From a bacterium (lineage in GTDB: Bacteria; Hydrogenedentota; Hydrogenedentia; Hydrogenedentiales; SLHB01), in NCBI GenBank assembly GCA_024231375.1, contig JAAEQP010000057.1:1-5112 (forward strand): 5,112 nucleotides of DNA, given 5' to 3'. The notes under the pieces were generated by a model, which was not told the DNA's origin, ran no database searches, and saw only the letters and a list, made by a program, of their open reading frames with translations. A program made the translations under genes and the position numbers. The stretch's first letter is position 1, and each line of letters starts with the position of its first letter. Below, in pieces: positions 1 through 5,112 of the stretch.

Positions 1-486
1 CCGGGCGAAGCAATGGAGGACACGACCGTCTCGCGCCTGCACCAGTCCATCAAGAAGGTCACGGAAGATATCGAGAACTTCTCCTACAACACGGCCATTT
101 CGGCGCTCATGATGCTGCTGAACGAGTTCCGATCCGCTTCCTCGGTGTCCCGGGAGGCTAGGGAGGCCTTCTGCATCATGCTGTCGCCCTTTGCACCGCA
201 CGTGGCCGAAGAAGCATGGTGCGAGGCCCTGGGCAACGCGCCACCCGTGGCTGACGCCCCTTGGCCTGGATACGACCCGTCACGCTGTGTCGAGGACGTT
301 GTGGAAATCGCGATCCAAGTGAACGGGAACGTGCGCGGGCGCGGGCGCGTCTCGCGTGATGCGGAGGAGGCTGCCTTGCGCGCGGCCGTCAAGGCGTGTG
401 CCAACGCCCAGCGCTACATCGAGGGCAAGCGCGAAGAGGAGTTCTTGATCGTCCCGAACCGGCTCGTGAATGTGATTGTGCGTTAG
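1..486 (+). CDS. leuS: Leucyl-tRNA synthetase, C-terminal part (5' end outside window)
   Basis: This is the last 161 residues of a class I leucyl-tRNA synthetase, the cytoplasmic enzyme that charges tRNA-Leu with leucine. The frame is open from base 1, so the ATG at 13 is an internal methionine and not the start; the catalytic (HIGH, KMSKS) and editing domains lie upstream of the window. Visible here is the helical anticodon-binding domain, with FSYNTAISALMMLLNEF at fragment residues 27-43 and LSPFAPHVAEEAW at 61-73, both typical of LeuRS. The small C-terminal domain follows, with IAIQVNGNVRGR at 103-114 and a YIEGK...FLIVPNRLVNVIV ending at 139-160. The protein finishes where bacterial LeuRS normally finishes, so the 3' end is intact. 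The stop is TAG at 484-486, and its G is the first base of a repeat element. No U-rich terminator follows. Identification is confident from motif order. Confidence 0.95.
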   Translation, partial: PGEAMEDTTVSRLHQSIKKVTEDIENFSYNTAISALMMLLNEFRSASSVSREAREAFCIMLSPFAPHVAEEAWCEALGNAPPVADAPWPGYDPSRCVEDVVEIAIQVNGNVRGRGRVSRDAEEAALRAAVKACANAQRYIEGKREEEFLIVPNRLVNVIVR

Positions 487-508
487 TACGCCGTGGCCCC
501 CTTCGTAG

Positions 509-528
509 ACGCGGCATCCTTGCCGCGT
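509..528. other. Perfect 8-bp hairpin in element A
   Basis: ACGCGGCA, loop TCCT, TGCCGCGT forms a perfect GC-rich stem 23 bases after the leuS stop. The following bases are TCCCAG and not a T-run, so it is not a classic intrinsic terminator. It could still pause transcription or protect the leuS mRNA 3' end. Elements B and C do not have this stem at the same place, although all three contain a GACGCGG in their left half. Confidence 0.55.
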
Positions 529-569
529 TCCCAGTCCGGGCAGAAGAAGCGTGCATACACACGCACGCA

Positions 570-590
570 GCCACCTTCGGCGAAGGTGGC
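570..590. repeat. Conserved right-end hairpin, copy 1
   Basis: GCCACCTTC, loop GGC, GAAGGTGGC: nine perfect base pairs. The same 21 bases recur exactly at 2450-2470 and with one change at 653-673. No T-run follows, so a terminator role is not supported by the sequence. Confidence 0.8.
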
Positions 591-597
591 GTACCCA

Positions 598-677
598 GTA
601 CGCCGCGGCCGCCGGACGCGGTCCCGTGTAGATGCCGATTCTCCCGCACACAGCCACCTTCGGCGGAGGTGGCGTAT
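598..677 (+). repeat. Intergenic repeat element B
   Basis: This 80-base element is the shortest of the three. Its first 24 bases (598-621) are identical to the first 24 of element C (2353-2376), beginning GTACGCCGCGGCCGCC. Its right hairpin (653-673) differs from copies A and C by one base (GGAGGTGGC instead of GAAGGTGGC), giving a G:T wobble in RNA. Its last base is T where the others have C (GGCGTAT), and this change completes the TATAAT at 675-680. It lies three bases downstream of element A, forming a tandem pair in the leuS-GH28 gap. No coding capacity is apparent. Confidence 0.7.
653..673. repeat. Right-end hairpin, copy 2 (one wobble)
   Basis: GCCACCTTC, loop GGC, GGAGGTGGC: eight Watson-Crick pairs plus one G:T. 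It sits immediately upstream of the TATAAT hexamer, occupying the positions where a -35 box and spacer would fall. Confidence 0.7.
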
Positions 678-680
678 AAT
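675..680 (+). promoter_or_regulatory. Candidate -10 box (TATAAT) upstream of GH28 gene
   Basis: A perfect TATAAT lies 52 bases upstream of the GH28 start codon, predicting transcription start near 687 and a leader of roughly 45 bases. No TTGACA-like -35 box is found at 15-19 base spacing, because that region is the GCCACC arm of the repeat hairpin, and there is no TGN extended -10. The promoter call rests on the hexamer and its position only, so it may need an activator or be fortuitous. Confidence 0.4.
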
Positions 681-719
681 GGCGGCTGCCGGGTGGCGGC
701 ATCAGAGGCGGCGGCGTCC

Positions 720-726
720 AGGAGGT
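720..726 (+). promoter_or_regulatory. Ribosome binding site of GH28 gene
   Basis: AGGAGGT is a near-perfect anti-16S match. It lies 6 bases before the ATG at 733 and 9 before the ATG at 736. It fixes translation start here and rules out the upstream open frame that begins in the repeats at 493. The two adjacent ATGs cannot be separated from the sequence; the choice changes the protein by one methionine. Confidence 0.85.
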
Positions 727-732
727 GAAGAG

Positions 733-792
733 ATGATGAAGGTCTGCGTGATAGCGGCGGCCGGTCTGTTGGCAAGTGGCATAGGCCTGGCG
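733..792 (+). other. Signal peptide of the GH28 protein
   Basis: Residues 1-20 have a Lys3 n-region, a hydrophobic core (VCVIAAAGLLASGIG) and a Gly-Leu-Ala end before Glu-Asp, fitting Sec export with signal peptidase I cleavage after Ala20. Cys5 is too close to the N-terminus, and lacks the preceding lipobox core, to be a lipoprotein site. Confidence 0.8.
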
Positions 793-2148
793 GAAGACGC
801 AGTGTACGACCCCATGGACTATGGCGCGAAGCCAGACGGAGTGACGCTCTGCACAGAGGCTATCCAGAACGCCATCGACACGTGCGCGGCGGCAGGCGGC
901 GGCAGCGTTCGGCTTGCGGCTGGACGGTTCCTGAGCGGCACGCTGTTCCTCAAGAGCAACGTCTCATTGATCATCGACGAGGGTGCGACCTTGCTCGGAA
1001 GCACGGAACTCGATCATTACCCGGTGACGATTCCCGAGTATCGTTCGTACACGGACAGGTACACGAACAAGAGCCTCCTCTACGGGGAGAATCTCAGCGA
1101 TATCGCCATCGTGGGCAAAGGGACGATTGACGGGCAGGGCGCGGCGTTCGAGGGCGAGTGGAAGGTGCGTCCGTACTTGATTCGAATGGTGACGTGCAAG
1201 AACGTACGGGTGCAGGACATTACACTCATCAACTCGCCCATGTGGATGCAGCATTATCTGGCCTGCGATGACGTCAGGCTCCAGGGCGTCACGGTCTACA
1301 ACCACTGCAATCGGAACAACGACATGATCGACATCGACGGGTGCAAGGACGTGTTGATCGCCGATTGCGTGGGCGACACGGACGACGACGGCATCACGTT
1401 GAAGAGCACGTCAGCGCGGGCGTGCGAGAACGTGACCATTCGCGACTGCACGGTGAGCAGCCACTGCAACGCCATCAAGTGCGGCACGGAGTCGAACGGC
1501 GGCTTCAAGAACATCACGATCGCGAACTGTACCGTCAAACCGTCGGCGGACACGGAGCCCATCTTCGGGTTACCCGCAGGTCTGGGCGGCATCGCGCTGG
1601 AGATCGTCGATGGTGGAACCATGGACAACGTTACTGTCTCCGACATCACTATCGAGGGAACGTTGGCGCCCATCTTTGTGCGACTCGGCAACCGAGCGCG
1701 TCCCTTCATCGAGGGAGGACCGAAACCCGATGTAGGTGTGCTGCGCAATGTGACGCTGCGCAATATCACGGCGACGGGTGCGAGCGCCATGGGGTGTCCG
1801 ATCGCGGGGATTTCGGGGCACCCCATCGAGGATCTTGCGCTGGAGAACGTGAAGCTCTCCTTTGCCGGTGGCGGTGAAGAGAAGGATACGGTTCGCGCAT
1901 TCGGTGAGAAGGCGGAGAAATACCCGGAGTGCAAGATGTTCGCCGATTGGCTGCCGGCGTTCGGGCTGTTCTGCTGGCACGTGCGAGGGTTGACGTTGAC
2001 GAACGTGGCGCTGACAACGGAAGCGCCGGACGCGCGGCCGGCTGTGGCTTTCGAGGACGTGGAAGACATCACGGTGGACAGCAAGCGCGTTGCCGGGAAC
2101 GAAGACGCGCCGGAGGGTGTGGTGTTTCTCGACAAGACAGATGGCTGA
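733..2148 (+). CDS. Secreted glycoside hydrolase family 28 (polygalacturonase-like) protein
   Basis: This 471-residue protein is a right-handed parallel beta-helix enzyme of the GH28/pectinase group, whose known members hydrolyse galacturonan or rhamnogalacturonan in pectin. An N-terminal signal peptide (MMK, hydrophobic to about residue 19) has a likely cut after Ala20, so it is exported. The start of the helix, YDPMDYGAKPDG near 25-36, is the usual opening of the family. Repeated helix coils follow, such as NVRVQDITLIN, NVTIRDCTV, NITIANCTV and NVTLRNITATG. Candidate catalytic residues are Asp197 (NND), then Asp218 and Asp219 (DDDGI); this 21-residue spacing matches the fungal polygalacturonase NTD and DD motifs. 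The later GHG and RIK motifs are altered: SHCNAIKCGTES with His244, and FVRLGNR with Arg317. The altered motifs make the exact substrate uncertain. The gene stands alone between housekeeping genes, with no transporter, sulfatase or other pectin gene in view. The family call is firm and the substrate is inferred. Confidence 0.88.
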   Translation: MMKVCVIAAAGLLASGIGLAEDAVYDPMDYGAKPDGVTLCTEAIQNAIDTCAAAGGGSVRLAAGRFLSGTLFLKSNVSLIIDEGATLLGSTELDHYPVTIPEYRSYTDRYTNKSLLYGENLSDIAIVGKGTIDGQGAAFEGEWKVRPYLIRMVTCKNVRVQDITLINSPMWMQHYLACDDVRLQGVTVYNHCNRNNDMIDIDGCKDVLIADCVGDTDDDGITLKSTSARACENVTIRDCTVSSHCNAIKCGTESNGGFKNITIANCTVKPSADTEPIFGLPAGLGGIALEIVDGGTMDNVTVSDITIEGTLAPIFVRLGNRARPFIEGGPKPDVGVLRNVTLRNITATGASAMGCPIAGISGHPIEDLALENVKLSFAGGGEEKDTVRAFGEKAEKYPECKMFADWLPAFGLFCWHVRGLTLTNVALTTEAPDARPAVAFEDVEDITVDSKRVAGNEDAPEGVVFLDKTDG

Positions 2149-2202
2149 AGTCCTCCTCAAGACCGCAGGAAACGACCTCGGGCCCGCTTCGACGTTGCAC
2201 AC
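2149..2202. other. Short stretch after GH28 stop, no feature seen
   Basis: The TGA at 2146-2148 is followed by ordinary sequence. A small palindrome, CGGGCCCG, lies around 2179-2186, but there is no stem followed by a T-run. I see no intrinsic terminator here. Confidence 0.4.
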
Positions 2203-2297
2203 ACAGGACGATTTCTGACAGGACCATTTGGGGACAAGACGATTCAGAGCGTTCTAAGAGTTTTTGGGAAACGGTCCTGTTTCTTGGGTCGTCCTGT
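2203..2297. repeat. Nested inverted and direct ACAGGAC repeats
   Basis: Three same-strand near-copies occur at 2203 (ACAGGACGATTT), 2218 (ACAGGACCATTT) and 2234 (ACAAGACGATTC), about 15-16 bases apart. Two inverted copies follow at 2273-2280 (GGTCCTGT) and 2289-2297 (TCGTCCTGT). The outer arms pair perfectly over 9 bp (2203-2211 with 2289-2297). The inner arms pair perfectly over 8 bp (2218-2225 with 2273-2280). Together they give a two-step stem around a 47-base loop that contains a TTTTT run (2261-2265). It could be an RNA structure at the GH28 mRNA end, a protein-binding array, or a degenerate mobile repeat. The sequence does not decide between these. Confidence 0.6.
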
Positions 2298-2352
2298 TGA
2301 GAATCTCGATTCTTCAGGAGGGCATTCGCGCTCAGAGAGAGGGTCGCGCGTG

Positions 2353-2474
2353 GTACGCCGCGGCCGCCGGACGCGGCCTCTTGCAGGGACGGTTCGTTTC
2401 CCCGCAGGCCGGTGCCGCGCGACGGTCAACGTTGCTCTTTCCGCATGCGGCCACCTTCGGCGAAGGTGGCGTAC
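2353..2474 (+). repeat. Intergenic repeat element C
   Basis: This 122-base element has perfect 7-base inverted ends (GTACGCC and GGCGTAC). It shares an identical first 24 bases with element B and an identical right hairpin with element A. Its interior (2377-2440) is unrelated to the other two by eye and carries no credible gene. It lies downstream of GH28 in the same orientation as elements A and B, so B and C flank the GH28 gene as direct repeats. Confidence 0.7.
2450..2470. repeat. Conserved right-end hairpin, copy 3
   Basis: GCCACCTTC, loop GGC, GAAGGTGGC, identical to the hairpin at 570-590. The conserved block extends on both sides: a CGCAYRCRG-like lead-in before it and GTAC after it. 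Confidence 0.8.
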
Positions 2475-2520
2475 TTGGGGCCTCCGGGAATGTTGTAACC
2501 TGCTCATGCGTCTTTATCTA

Positions 2521-2540
2521 AGGCGACCGATAGGCCGCCT
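2521..2540. promoter_or_regulatory. Imperfect inverted repeat just upstream of the aceE promoter
   Basis: AGGCGACC, loop GATA, GGCCGCCT gives an 8-bp arm with one A:C mismatch, ending three bases before the -35 box. Its position suits a regulator site, but it does not resemble the PdhR operator known for E. coli pdh genes. It may be a chance GC-rich palindrome. Confidence 0.3.
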
Positions 2541-2543
2541 GAG

Positions 2544-2572
2544 TTGATAGTCTTCCTCCAGCGTCGTACAAT
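2544..2572 (+). promoter_or_regulatory. Sigma70-type promoter for aceE
   Basis: The -35 box TTGATA (2544-2549, five of six consensus bases) and the -10 box TACAAT (2567-2572, five of six) are separated by exactly 17 bases. Predicted transcription start is near 2579-2580, giving a leader of about 50 bases before the GTG at 2631. This start point also makes the nearby ATG at 2578, which is out of frame with aceE, an unlikely start codon. It is the best promoter in the window. Confidence 0.65.
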
Positions 2573-2616
2573 CGCGCATGGGTCAGATGAGTGTCTTTGT
2601 GTGCGGGCGCGCAACC

Positions 2617-2622
2617 AGAGGT
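2617..2622 (+). promoter_or_regulatory. Ribosome binding site of aceE
   Basis: AGAGGT lies 8 bases before the GTG at 2631 and decides that start. The in-frame GTG at 2601 has no purine-rich site in front of it. Confidence 0.6.
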
Positions 2623-2630
2623 ACCTCAGG

Positions 2631-5112
2631 GTGGACGACGAAGAGCAATTCGATCATTTGGACGAACACATCGACGTCGAGACGCGCGAGTGGCTCGAGT
2701 CGCTGAATGAAGTCATCGAACGCGGCGGCGCGGAACGCGCGATCCATCTGCTGCGCCATTTGCAGATTCGTGCGAACGAGGCCGGCATCAAGCTGCCGTT
2801 CACGGCGAATACGCCGTACGTCAACACTCTCTCCAAAGAAGAGCAGCCCGTGTATCCGGGCCGCCGCGAAATCGAGCGGCGCATCAAGAGCATCATCCGG
2901 TGGAACGCCATGGCCATGGTGGTCCGCGCCAACCGCGAAGAGAGCGGCATCGGCGGGCACATCTCCACATTCGCATCGGCCGCCACGTTGTACGAGGTGG
3001 CGTTCAATCATTTTTTCCACGGACGTGCCGACGGCGGTAGCGGCGACATGGTGTATTTTCAGGGGCATGCCTCGCCAGGCATCTACTCACGCGCGTTCCT
3101 GGAAGGCCGGATCTCGGAAGAGCAGCTCAAGAACTTCCGGCGCGAATTGGCGCCCGGCGGCGGGTTGTCGTCGTATCCCCACCCGTGGCTCATGCCTGAC
3201 TTCTGGCAGTTCCCCACGGTGTCCATGGGCCTCGGCCCCATCATGTCCATTTACCAGGCGCGCTTTAACCGGTACCTGGAAGACCGGGGCCTGACCGAAG
3301 ACCGAGGCCACAAAGTGTGGGCGTTCCTCGGCGACGGAGAATGCGACGAACCTGAAGCGCTCGGGGCCATCACGCTGGCGTCGCGCGAGAAACTCGACAA
3401 CCTCATCTTCGTCATCAACTGCAACCTGCAACGGCTTGACGGCCCGGTGCGCGGCAACGGCAAGGTGATTCAGGAACTGGAGGCCGCCTTCCGCGGGGCG
3501 GGGTGGAACGTTATCAAGGTCGTCTGGGGCAGCGACTGGGATTTCCTCGTCGCGCAGGACAAGCACGGCATTCTGGCCGAGCGCATGATGGAGGCCGTGG
3601 ACGGCGATTACCAGAAGTACGTCGTCGAGGACGGCGCGTACATTCGCGACCACTTCTTCGGAAAGGATCCCCGCCTGCTCAAGATGGTGGAGAAGCTCTC
3701 CGACGAGCAGATTCGCCGGCTCAATCGCGGTGGCCACGATCCGCTCAAGGTCTATGCCGCCTACCAGGCCGCCGCGAACCACAAAGGCGCGCCCACGTGC
3801 ATTCTCGCCAAGACGGTGAAAGGCTACGGTCTCGGCGAGAGCGGCGAAGGCAAGAACATCACCCATCAGCAGAAGAAGCTCAATGAAGATGAGATGCGCG
3901 AGTTTCGCACCCGCTTTGGGATTCCGATTAGCGACGAAGACGTGGCCCTCGCTCCGTTCTACAAGCCCAAAGACGACAGTCCGGAAATGATCTACCTGCG
4001 CGAGCGGCGAGAGGCGCTGGGCGGCAGCCTGCCGTGCCGGTCGTCGGAATGCCCGTCCCTGAAGGCGCCGGACGAGTCGATGCTGGCGGAATTCTACAAA
4101 GGCACCGGCGACCGGGCCGTGTCGACGACCATGGCCTTCGTGCGGCTGTTGACGAAGCTGCTCGACGACAAGGAACTGGGCCAGTACATCGTGCCCATCG
4201 TGCCGGACGAAGCGCGCACCTTCGGCATGGAGGCGCTGTTTCGCAAGGTCGGCATCTACGCCCATTCCGGCCAACTCTACGAACCCGTTGACAGCGACAG
4301 CCTCATCTACTACAAAGAAGCGCAGGACGGCCAGATCCTCGAGGAGGGCCTCACGGAAGCGGGGTCCATGTCGTCGTTCATCGCCGCGGGCACGGCCTAC
4401 GCCACCCACGGCATTCCCATGCTGCCGTTCTTCATCTACTACTCCATGTTCGGCATGCAGCGCATCGGCGACCAGGTGTGGGCCGCAGGCGACATGCGGT
4501 GCCGCGGGTTCCTTGTCGGCGGCACGGCCGGGCGCACCACCTTGAACGGCGAGGGCCTTCAGCATCAGGACGGCCACAGCCACGTACTGGCGCTGTCGGT
4601 GCCGAATCTCGTCGCCTACGACCCGGCCTTCGCCTACGAGACGGCCGTCATCGTGCGCGACGGCATCCGCCGCATGTGCGAGGAACAGGAAAATGTCTTC
4701 TACTACCTGACCGTGGAAAACGAGAACTATCCCCAGCCGCCCATGCCGGAAGGCAAGGGAATCAAAGAAGGCATCCTGAGGGGCATGTACACGTGCCGCC
4801 CGACCACCCACGGCAAGATGAAGTTGCGTGCGCAAATCCTGGGGACGGGTTCCATCCTGAACGAAGCCCTGAAGGCCCAGGAACTGTTGGCCGACGAGTT
4901 CAAGGTGGCCGCCGACGTCTGGAGCGTGACGAGTCACAAAGAACTGCACCGCGACGCCCTCGACGTCGAGCGCTGGAACATGCTCCATCCCGGCGAGAAA
5001 GCGAAGACCCCCTACGTTACGCAATGCCTCGCCAAGGCGCCCGGGCCGGTCGTGTTCGCGTCGGACTACATGAAGGTCTTGCCGGACACGCTGGGACGCT
5101 ACGTGCCTAAAA
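2631..5112 (+). CDS. aceE: Pyruvate dehydrogenase E1 component, homodimeric type (3' end outside window)
   Basis: The first 827 residues of an AceE-type E1 are present. AceE is the thiamine-diphosphate enzyme that decarboxylates pyruvate and passes the acetyl group to the lipoyl domains of E2 in the cytoplasmic pyruvate dehydrogenase complex. The start is GTG (VDDEEQFDHLDEHIDVETREWLESL), which aligns with the usual AceE N-terminus and follows AGAGGT. The ThDP/Mg site is GDGECDEPEA (Asp235) with NCNLQRLDG (Asn265, Gln267). The inner loop EGKNITHQQKK holds His412, matching E. coli His407. LEEG carries Glu572, likely the counterpart of E. coli Glu571. GLQHQDGHSH (about 643-651) lies in the second half. 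The frame is uninterrupted through RWNMLHP and ASDYMKVLP. E. coli AceE has 887 residues, so roughly 60-70 are missing past the window edge. An E2 gene (aceF) is the expected next gene but cannot be seen. A 645-codon antisense open frame over this gene is a composition shadow. Confidence 0.96.
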   Translation, partial: MDDEEQFDHLDEHIDVETREWLESLNEVIERGGAERAIHLLRHLQIRANEAGIKLPFTANTPYVNTLSKEEQPVYPGRREIERRIKSIIRWNAMAMVVRANREESGIGGHISTFASAATLYEVAFNHFFHGRADGGSGDMVYFQGHASPGIYSRAFLEGRISEEQLKNFRRELAPGGGLSSYPHPWLMPDFWQFPTVSMGLGPIMSIYQARFNRYLEDRGLTEDRGHKVWAFLGDGECDEPEALGAITLASREKLDNLIFVINCNLQRLDGPVRGNGKVIQELEAAFRGAGWNVIKVVWGSDWDFLVAQDKHGILAERMMEAVDGDYQKYVVEDGAYIRDHFFGKDPRLLKMVEKLSDEQIRRLNRGGHDPLKVYAAYQAAANHKGAPTCILAKTVKGYGLGESGEGKNITHQQKKLNEDEMREFRTRFGIPISDEDVALAPFYKPKDDSPEMIYLRERREALGGSLPCRSSECPSLKAPDESMLAEFYKGTGDRAVSTTMAFVRLLTKLLDDKELGQYIVPIVPDEARTFGMEALFRKVGIYAHSGQLYEPVDSDSLIYYKEAQDGQILEEGLTEAGSMSSFIAAGTAYATHGIPMLPFFIYYSMFGMQRIGDQVWAAGDMRCRGFLVGGTAGRTTLNGEGLQHQDGHSHVLALSVPNLVAYDPAFAYETAVIVRDGIRRMCEEQENVFYYLTVENENYPQPPMPEGKGIKEGILRGMYTCRPTTHGKMKLRAQILGTGSILNEALKAQELLADEFKVAADVWSVTSHKELHRDALDVERWNMLHPGEKAKTPYVTQCLAKAPGPVVFASDYMKVLPDTLGRYVPK

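Larger units (their letters stand above)
486..594 (+). repeat. Intergenic repeat element A, GTACGCC...GGCGTAC ends
   Basis: A 109-base element begins GTACGCCGTGGCCCCC and ends GGCGTAC, so its outer 7 bases are perfect terminal inverted repeats. The right end carries the hairpin GCCACCTTC-GGC-GAAGGTGGC (570-590, 9 perfect pairs). The left half holds a second perfect hairpin at 509-528. It shares its two ends and the right hairpin with elements B and C, while the interior differs in length and sequence. It starts in the leuS stop codon and is separated from element B by only three bases (CCA). It resembles REP/MITE-type non-autonomous repeats in having inverted ends, a hairpin and an intergenic position. 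No coding sequence or transposase is associated with it. The boundaries are inferred from comparing three copies only. Confidence 0.7.

Noticed and set aside
570..590. Right-end hairpins as intrinsic terminators
   Set aside because: None of the three copies is followed by a T-run, and copy B leads straight into a TATAAT.
486..677. Elements A and B as a CRISPR array
   Set aside because: Only two imperfect units of different length occur in tandem, with no constant repeat-spacer pattern and no cas genes.
493..732. Upstream in-frame extension of GH28
   Set aside because: Its 80 residues are an Arg-rich translation of the repeat elements. It would bury the signal peptide, and the strong AGGAGGT at 720-726 marks the start at 733.
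1296..2135. 279-codon open frame on the minus strand
   Set aside because: It is antisense to the GH28 gene, with low-complexity Ser/Pro-rich translation and no family motifs.
2264..2547. Two small plus-strand open frames in the GH28-aceE gap
   Set aside because: They mostly translate repeat element C, overlap each other, lack convincing ribosome sites and have no recognisable protein features.
2578..2706. Short open frame from the ATG at 2578
   Set aside because: It is out of frame with aceE, begins at the predicted transcription start with no ribosome site, and overlaps the aceE N-terminus.
3087..5024. 645-codon open frame on the minus strand
   Set aside because: It lies wholly opposite aceE, whose sense frame matches a known family end to end. 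Long antisense frames are expected opposite GC-rich genes, and its translation shows no recognisable domain.

Overview
The window reads as a GC-rich bacterial chromosome segment with three same-strand (+) genes and two repeat-bearing intergenic stretches. The genes are the 3' end of leuS (1-486), a complete secreted glycoside hydrolase family 28 protein (733-2148), and most of a homodimeric-type pyruvate dehydrogenase E1 gene, aceE (2631 to beyond the window end). No RNA genes, CRISPR array, transposase or phage gene is visible. A pectin-type hydrolase in a high-GC genome peppered with short hairpin repeats would fit a polysaccharide-degrading environmental bacterium (for example of the Hydrogenedentes or PVC kind). 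That placement is a guess from style, not from a marker.

Layout. The leuS reading frame ends at 484-486, and the G of its stop codon is also the first base of a repeat element. Two related elements (A, 486-594; B, 598-677) fill most of the leuS-GH28 gap. The end of B runs into a perfect TATAAT (675-680) upstream of the GH28 gene, which has a strong AGGAGGT ribosome site and a signal peptide. The 482-base gap after GH28 holds a cluster of direct and inverted ACAGGAC motifs (2203-2297), a third repeat element (C, 2353-2474), an imperfect hairpin (2521-2540), and a good sigma70-type promoter (2544-2572) for aceE, which begins on GTG at 2631.

Function. LeuRS and AceE are housekeeping proteins (tRNA-Leu charging; pyruvate to acetyl-CoA). 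GH28 is an exported carbohydrate-active enzyme with no functional tie to its neighbours, and separate promoter-like signals precede GH28 and aceE, so this does not look like one operon. The most unusual content is the repeat family: three intergenic copies that begin GTACGCC, end GGCGTAC (GGCGTAT in B), and carry a conserved hairpin at the right end. Elements B and C bracket the GH28 gene in the same orientation. I see no convincing evidence of a new multi-gene system here.
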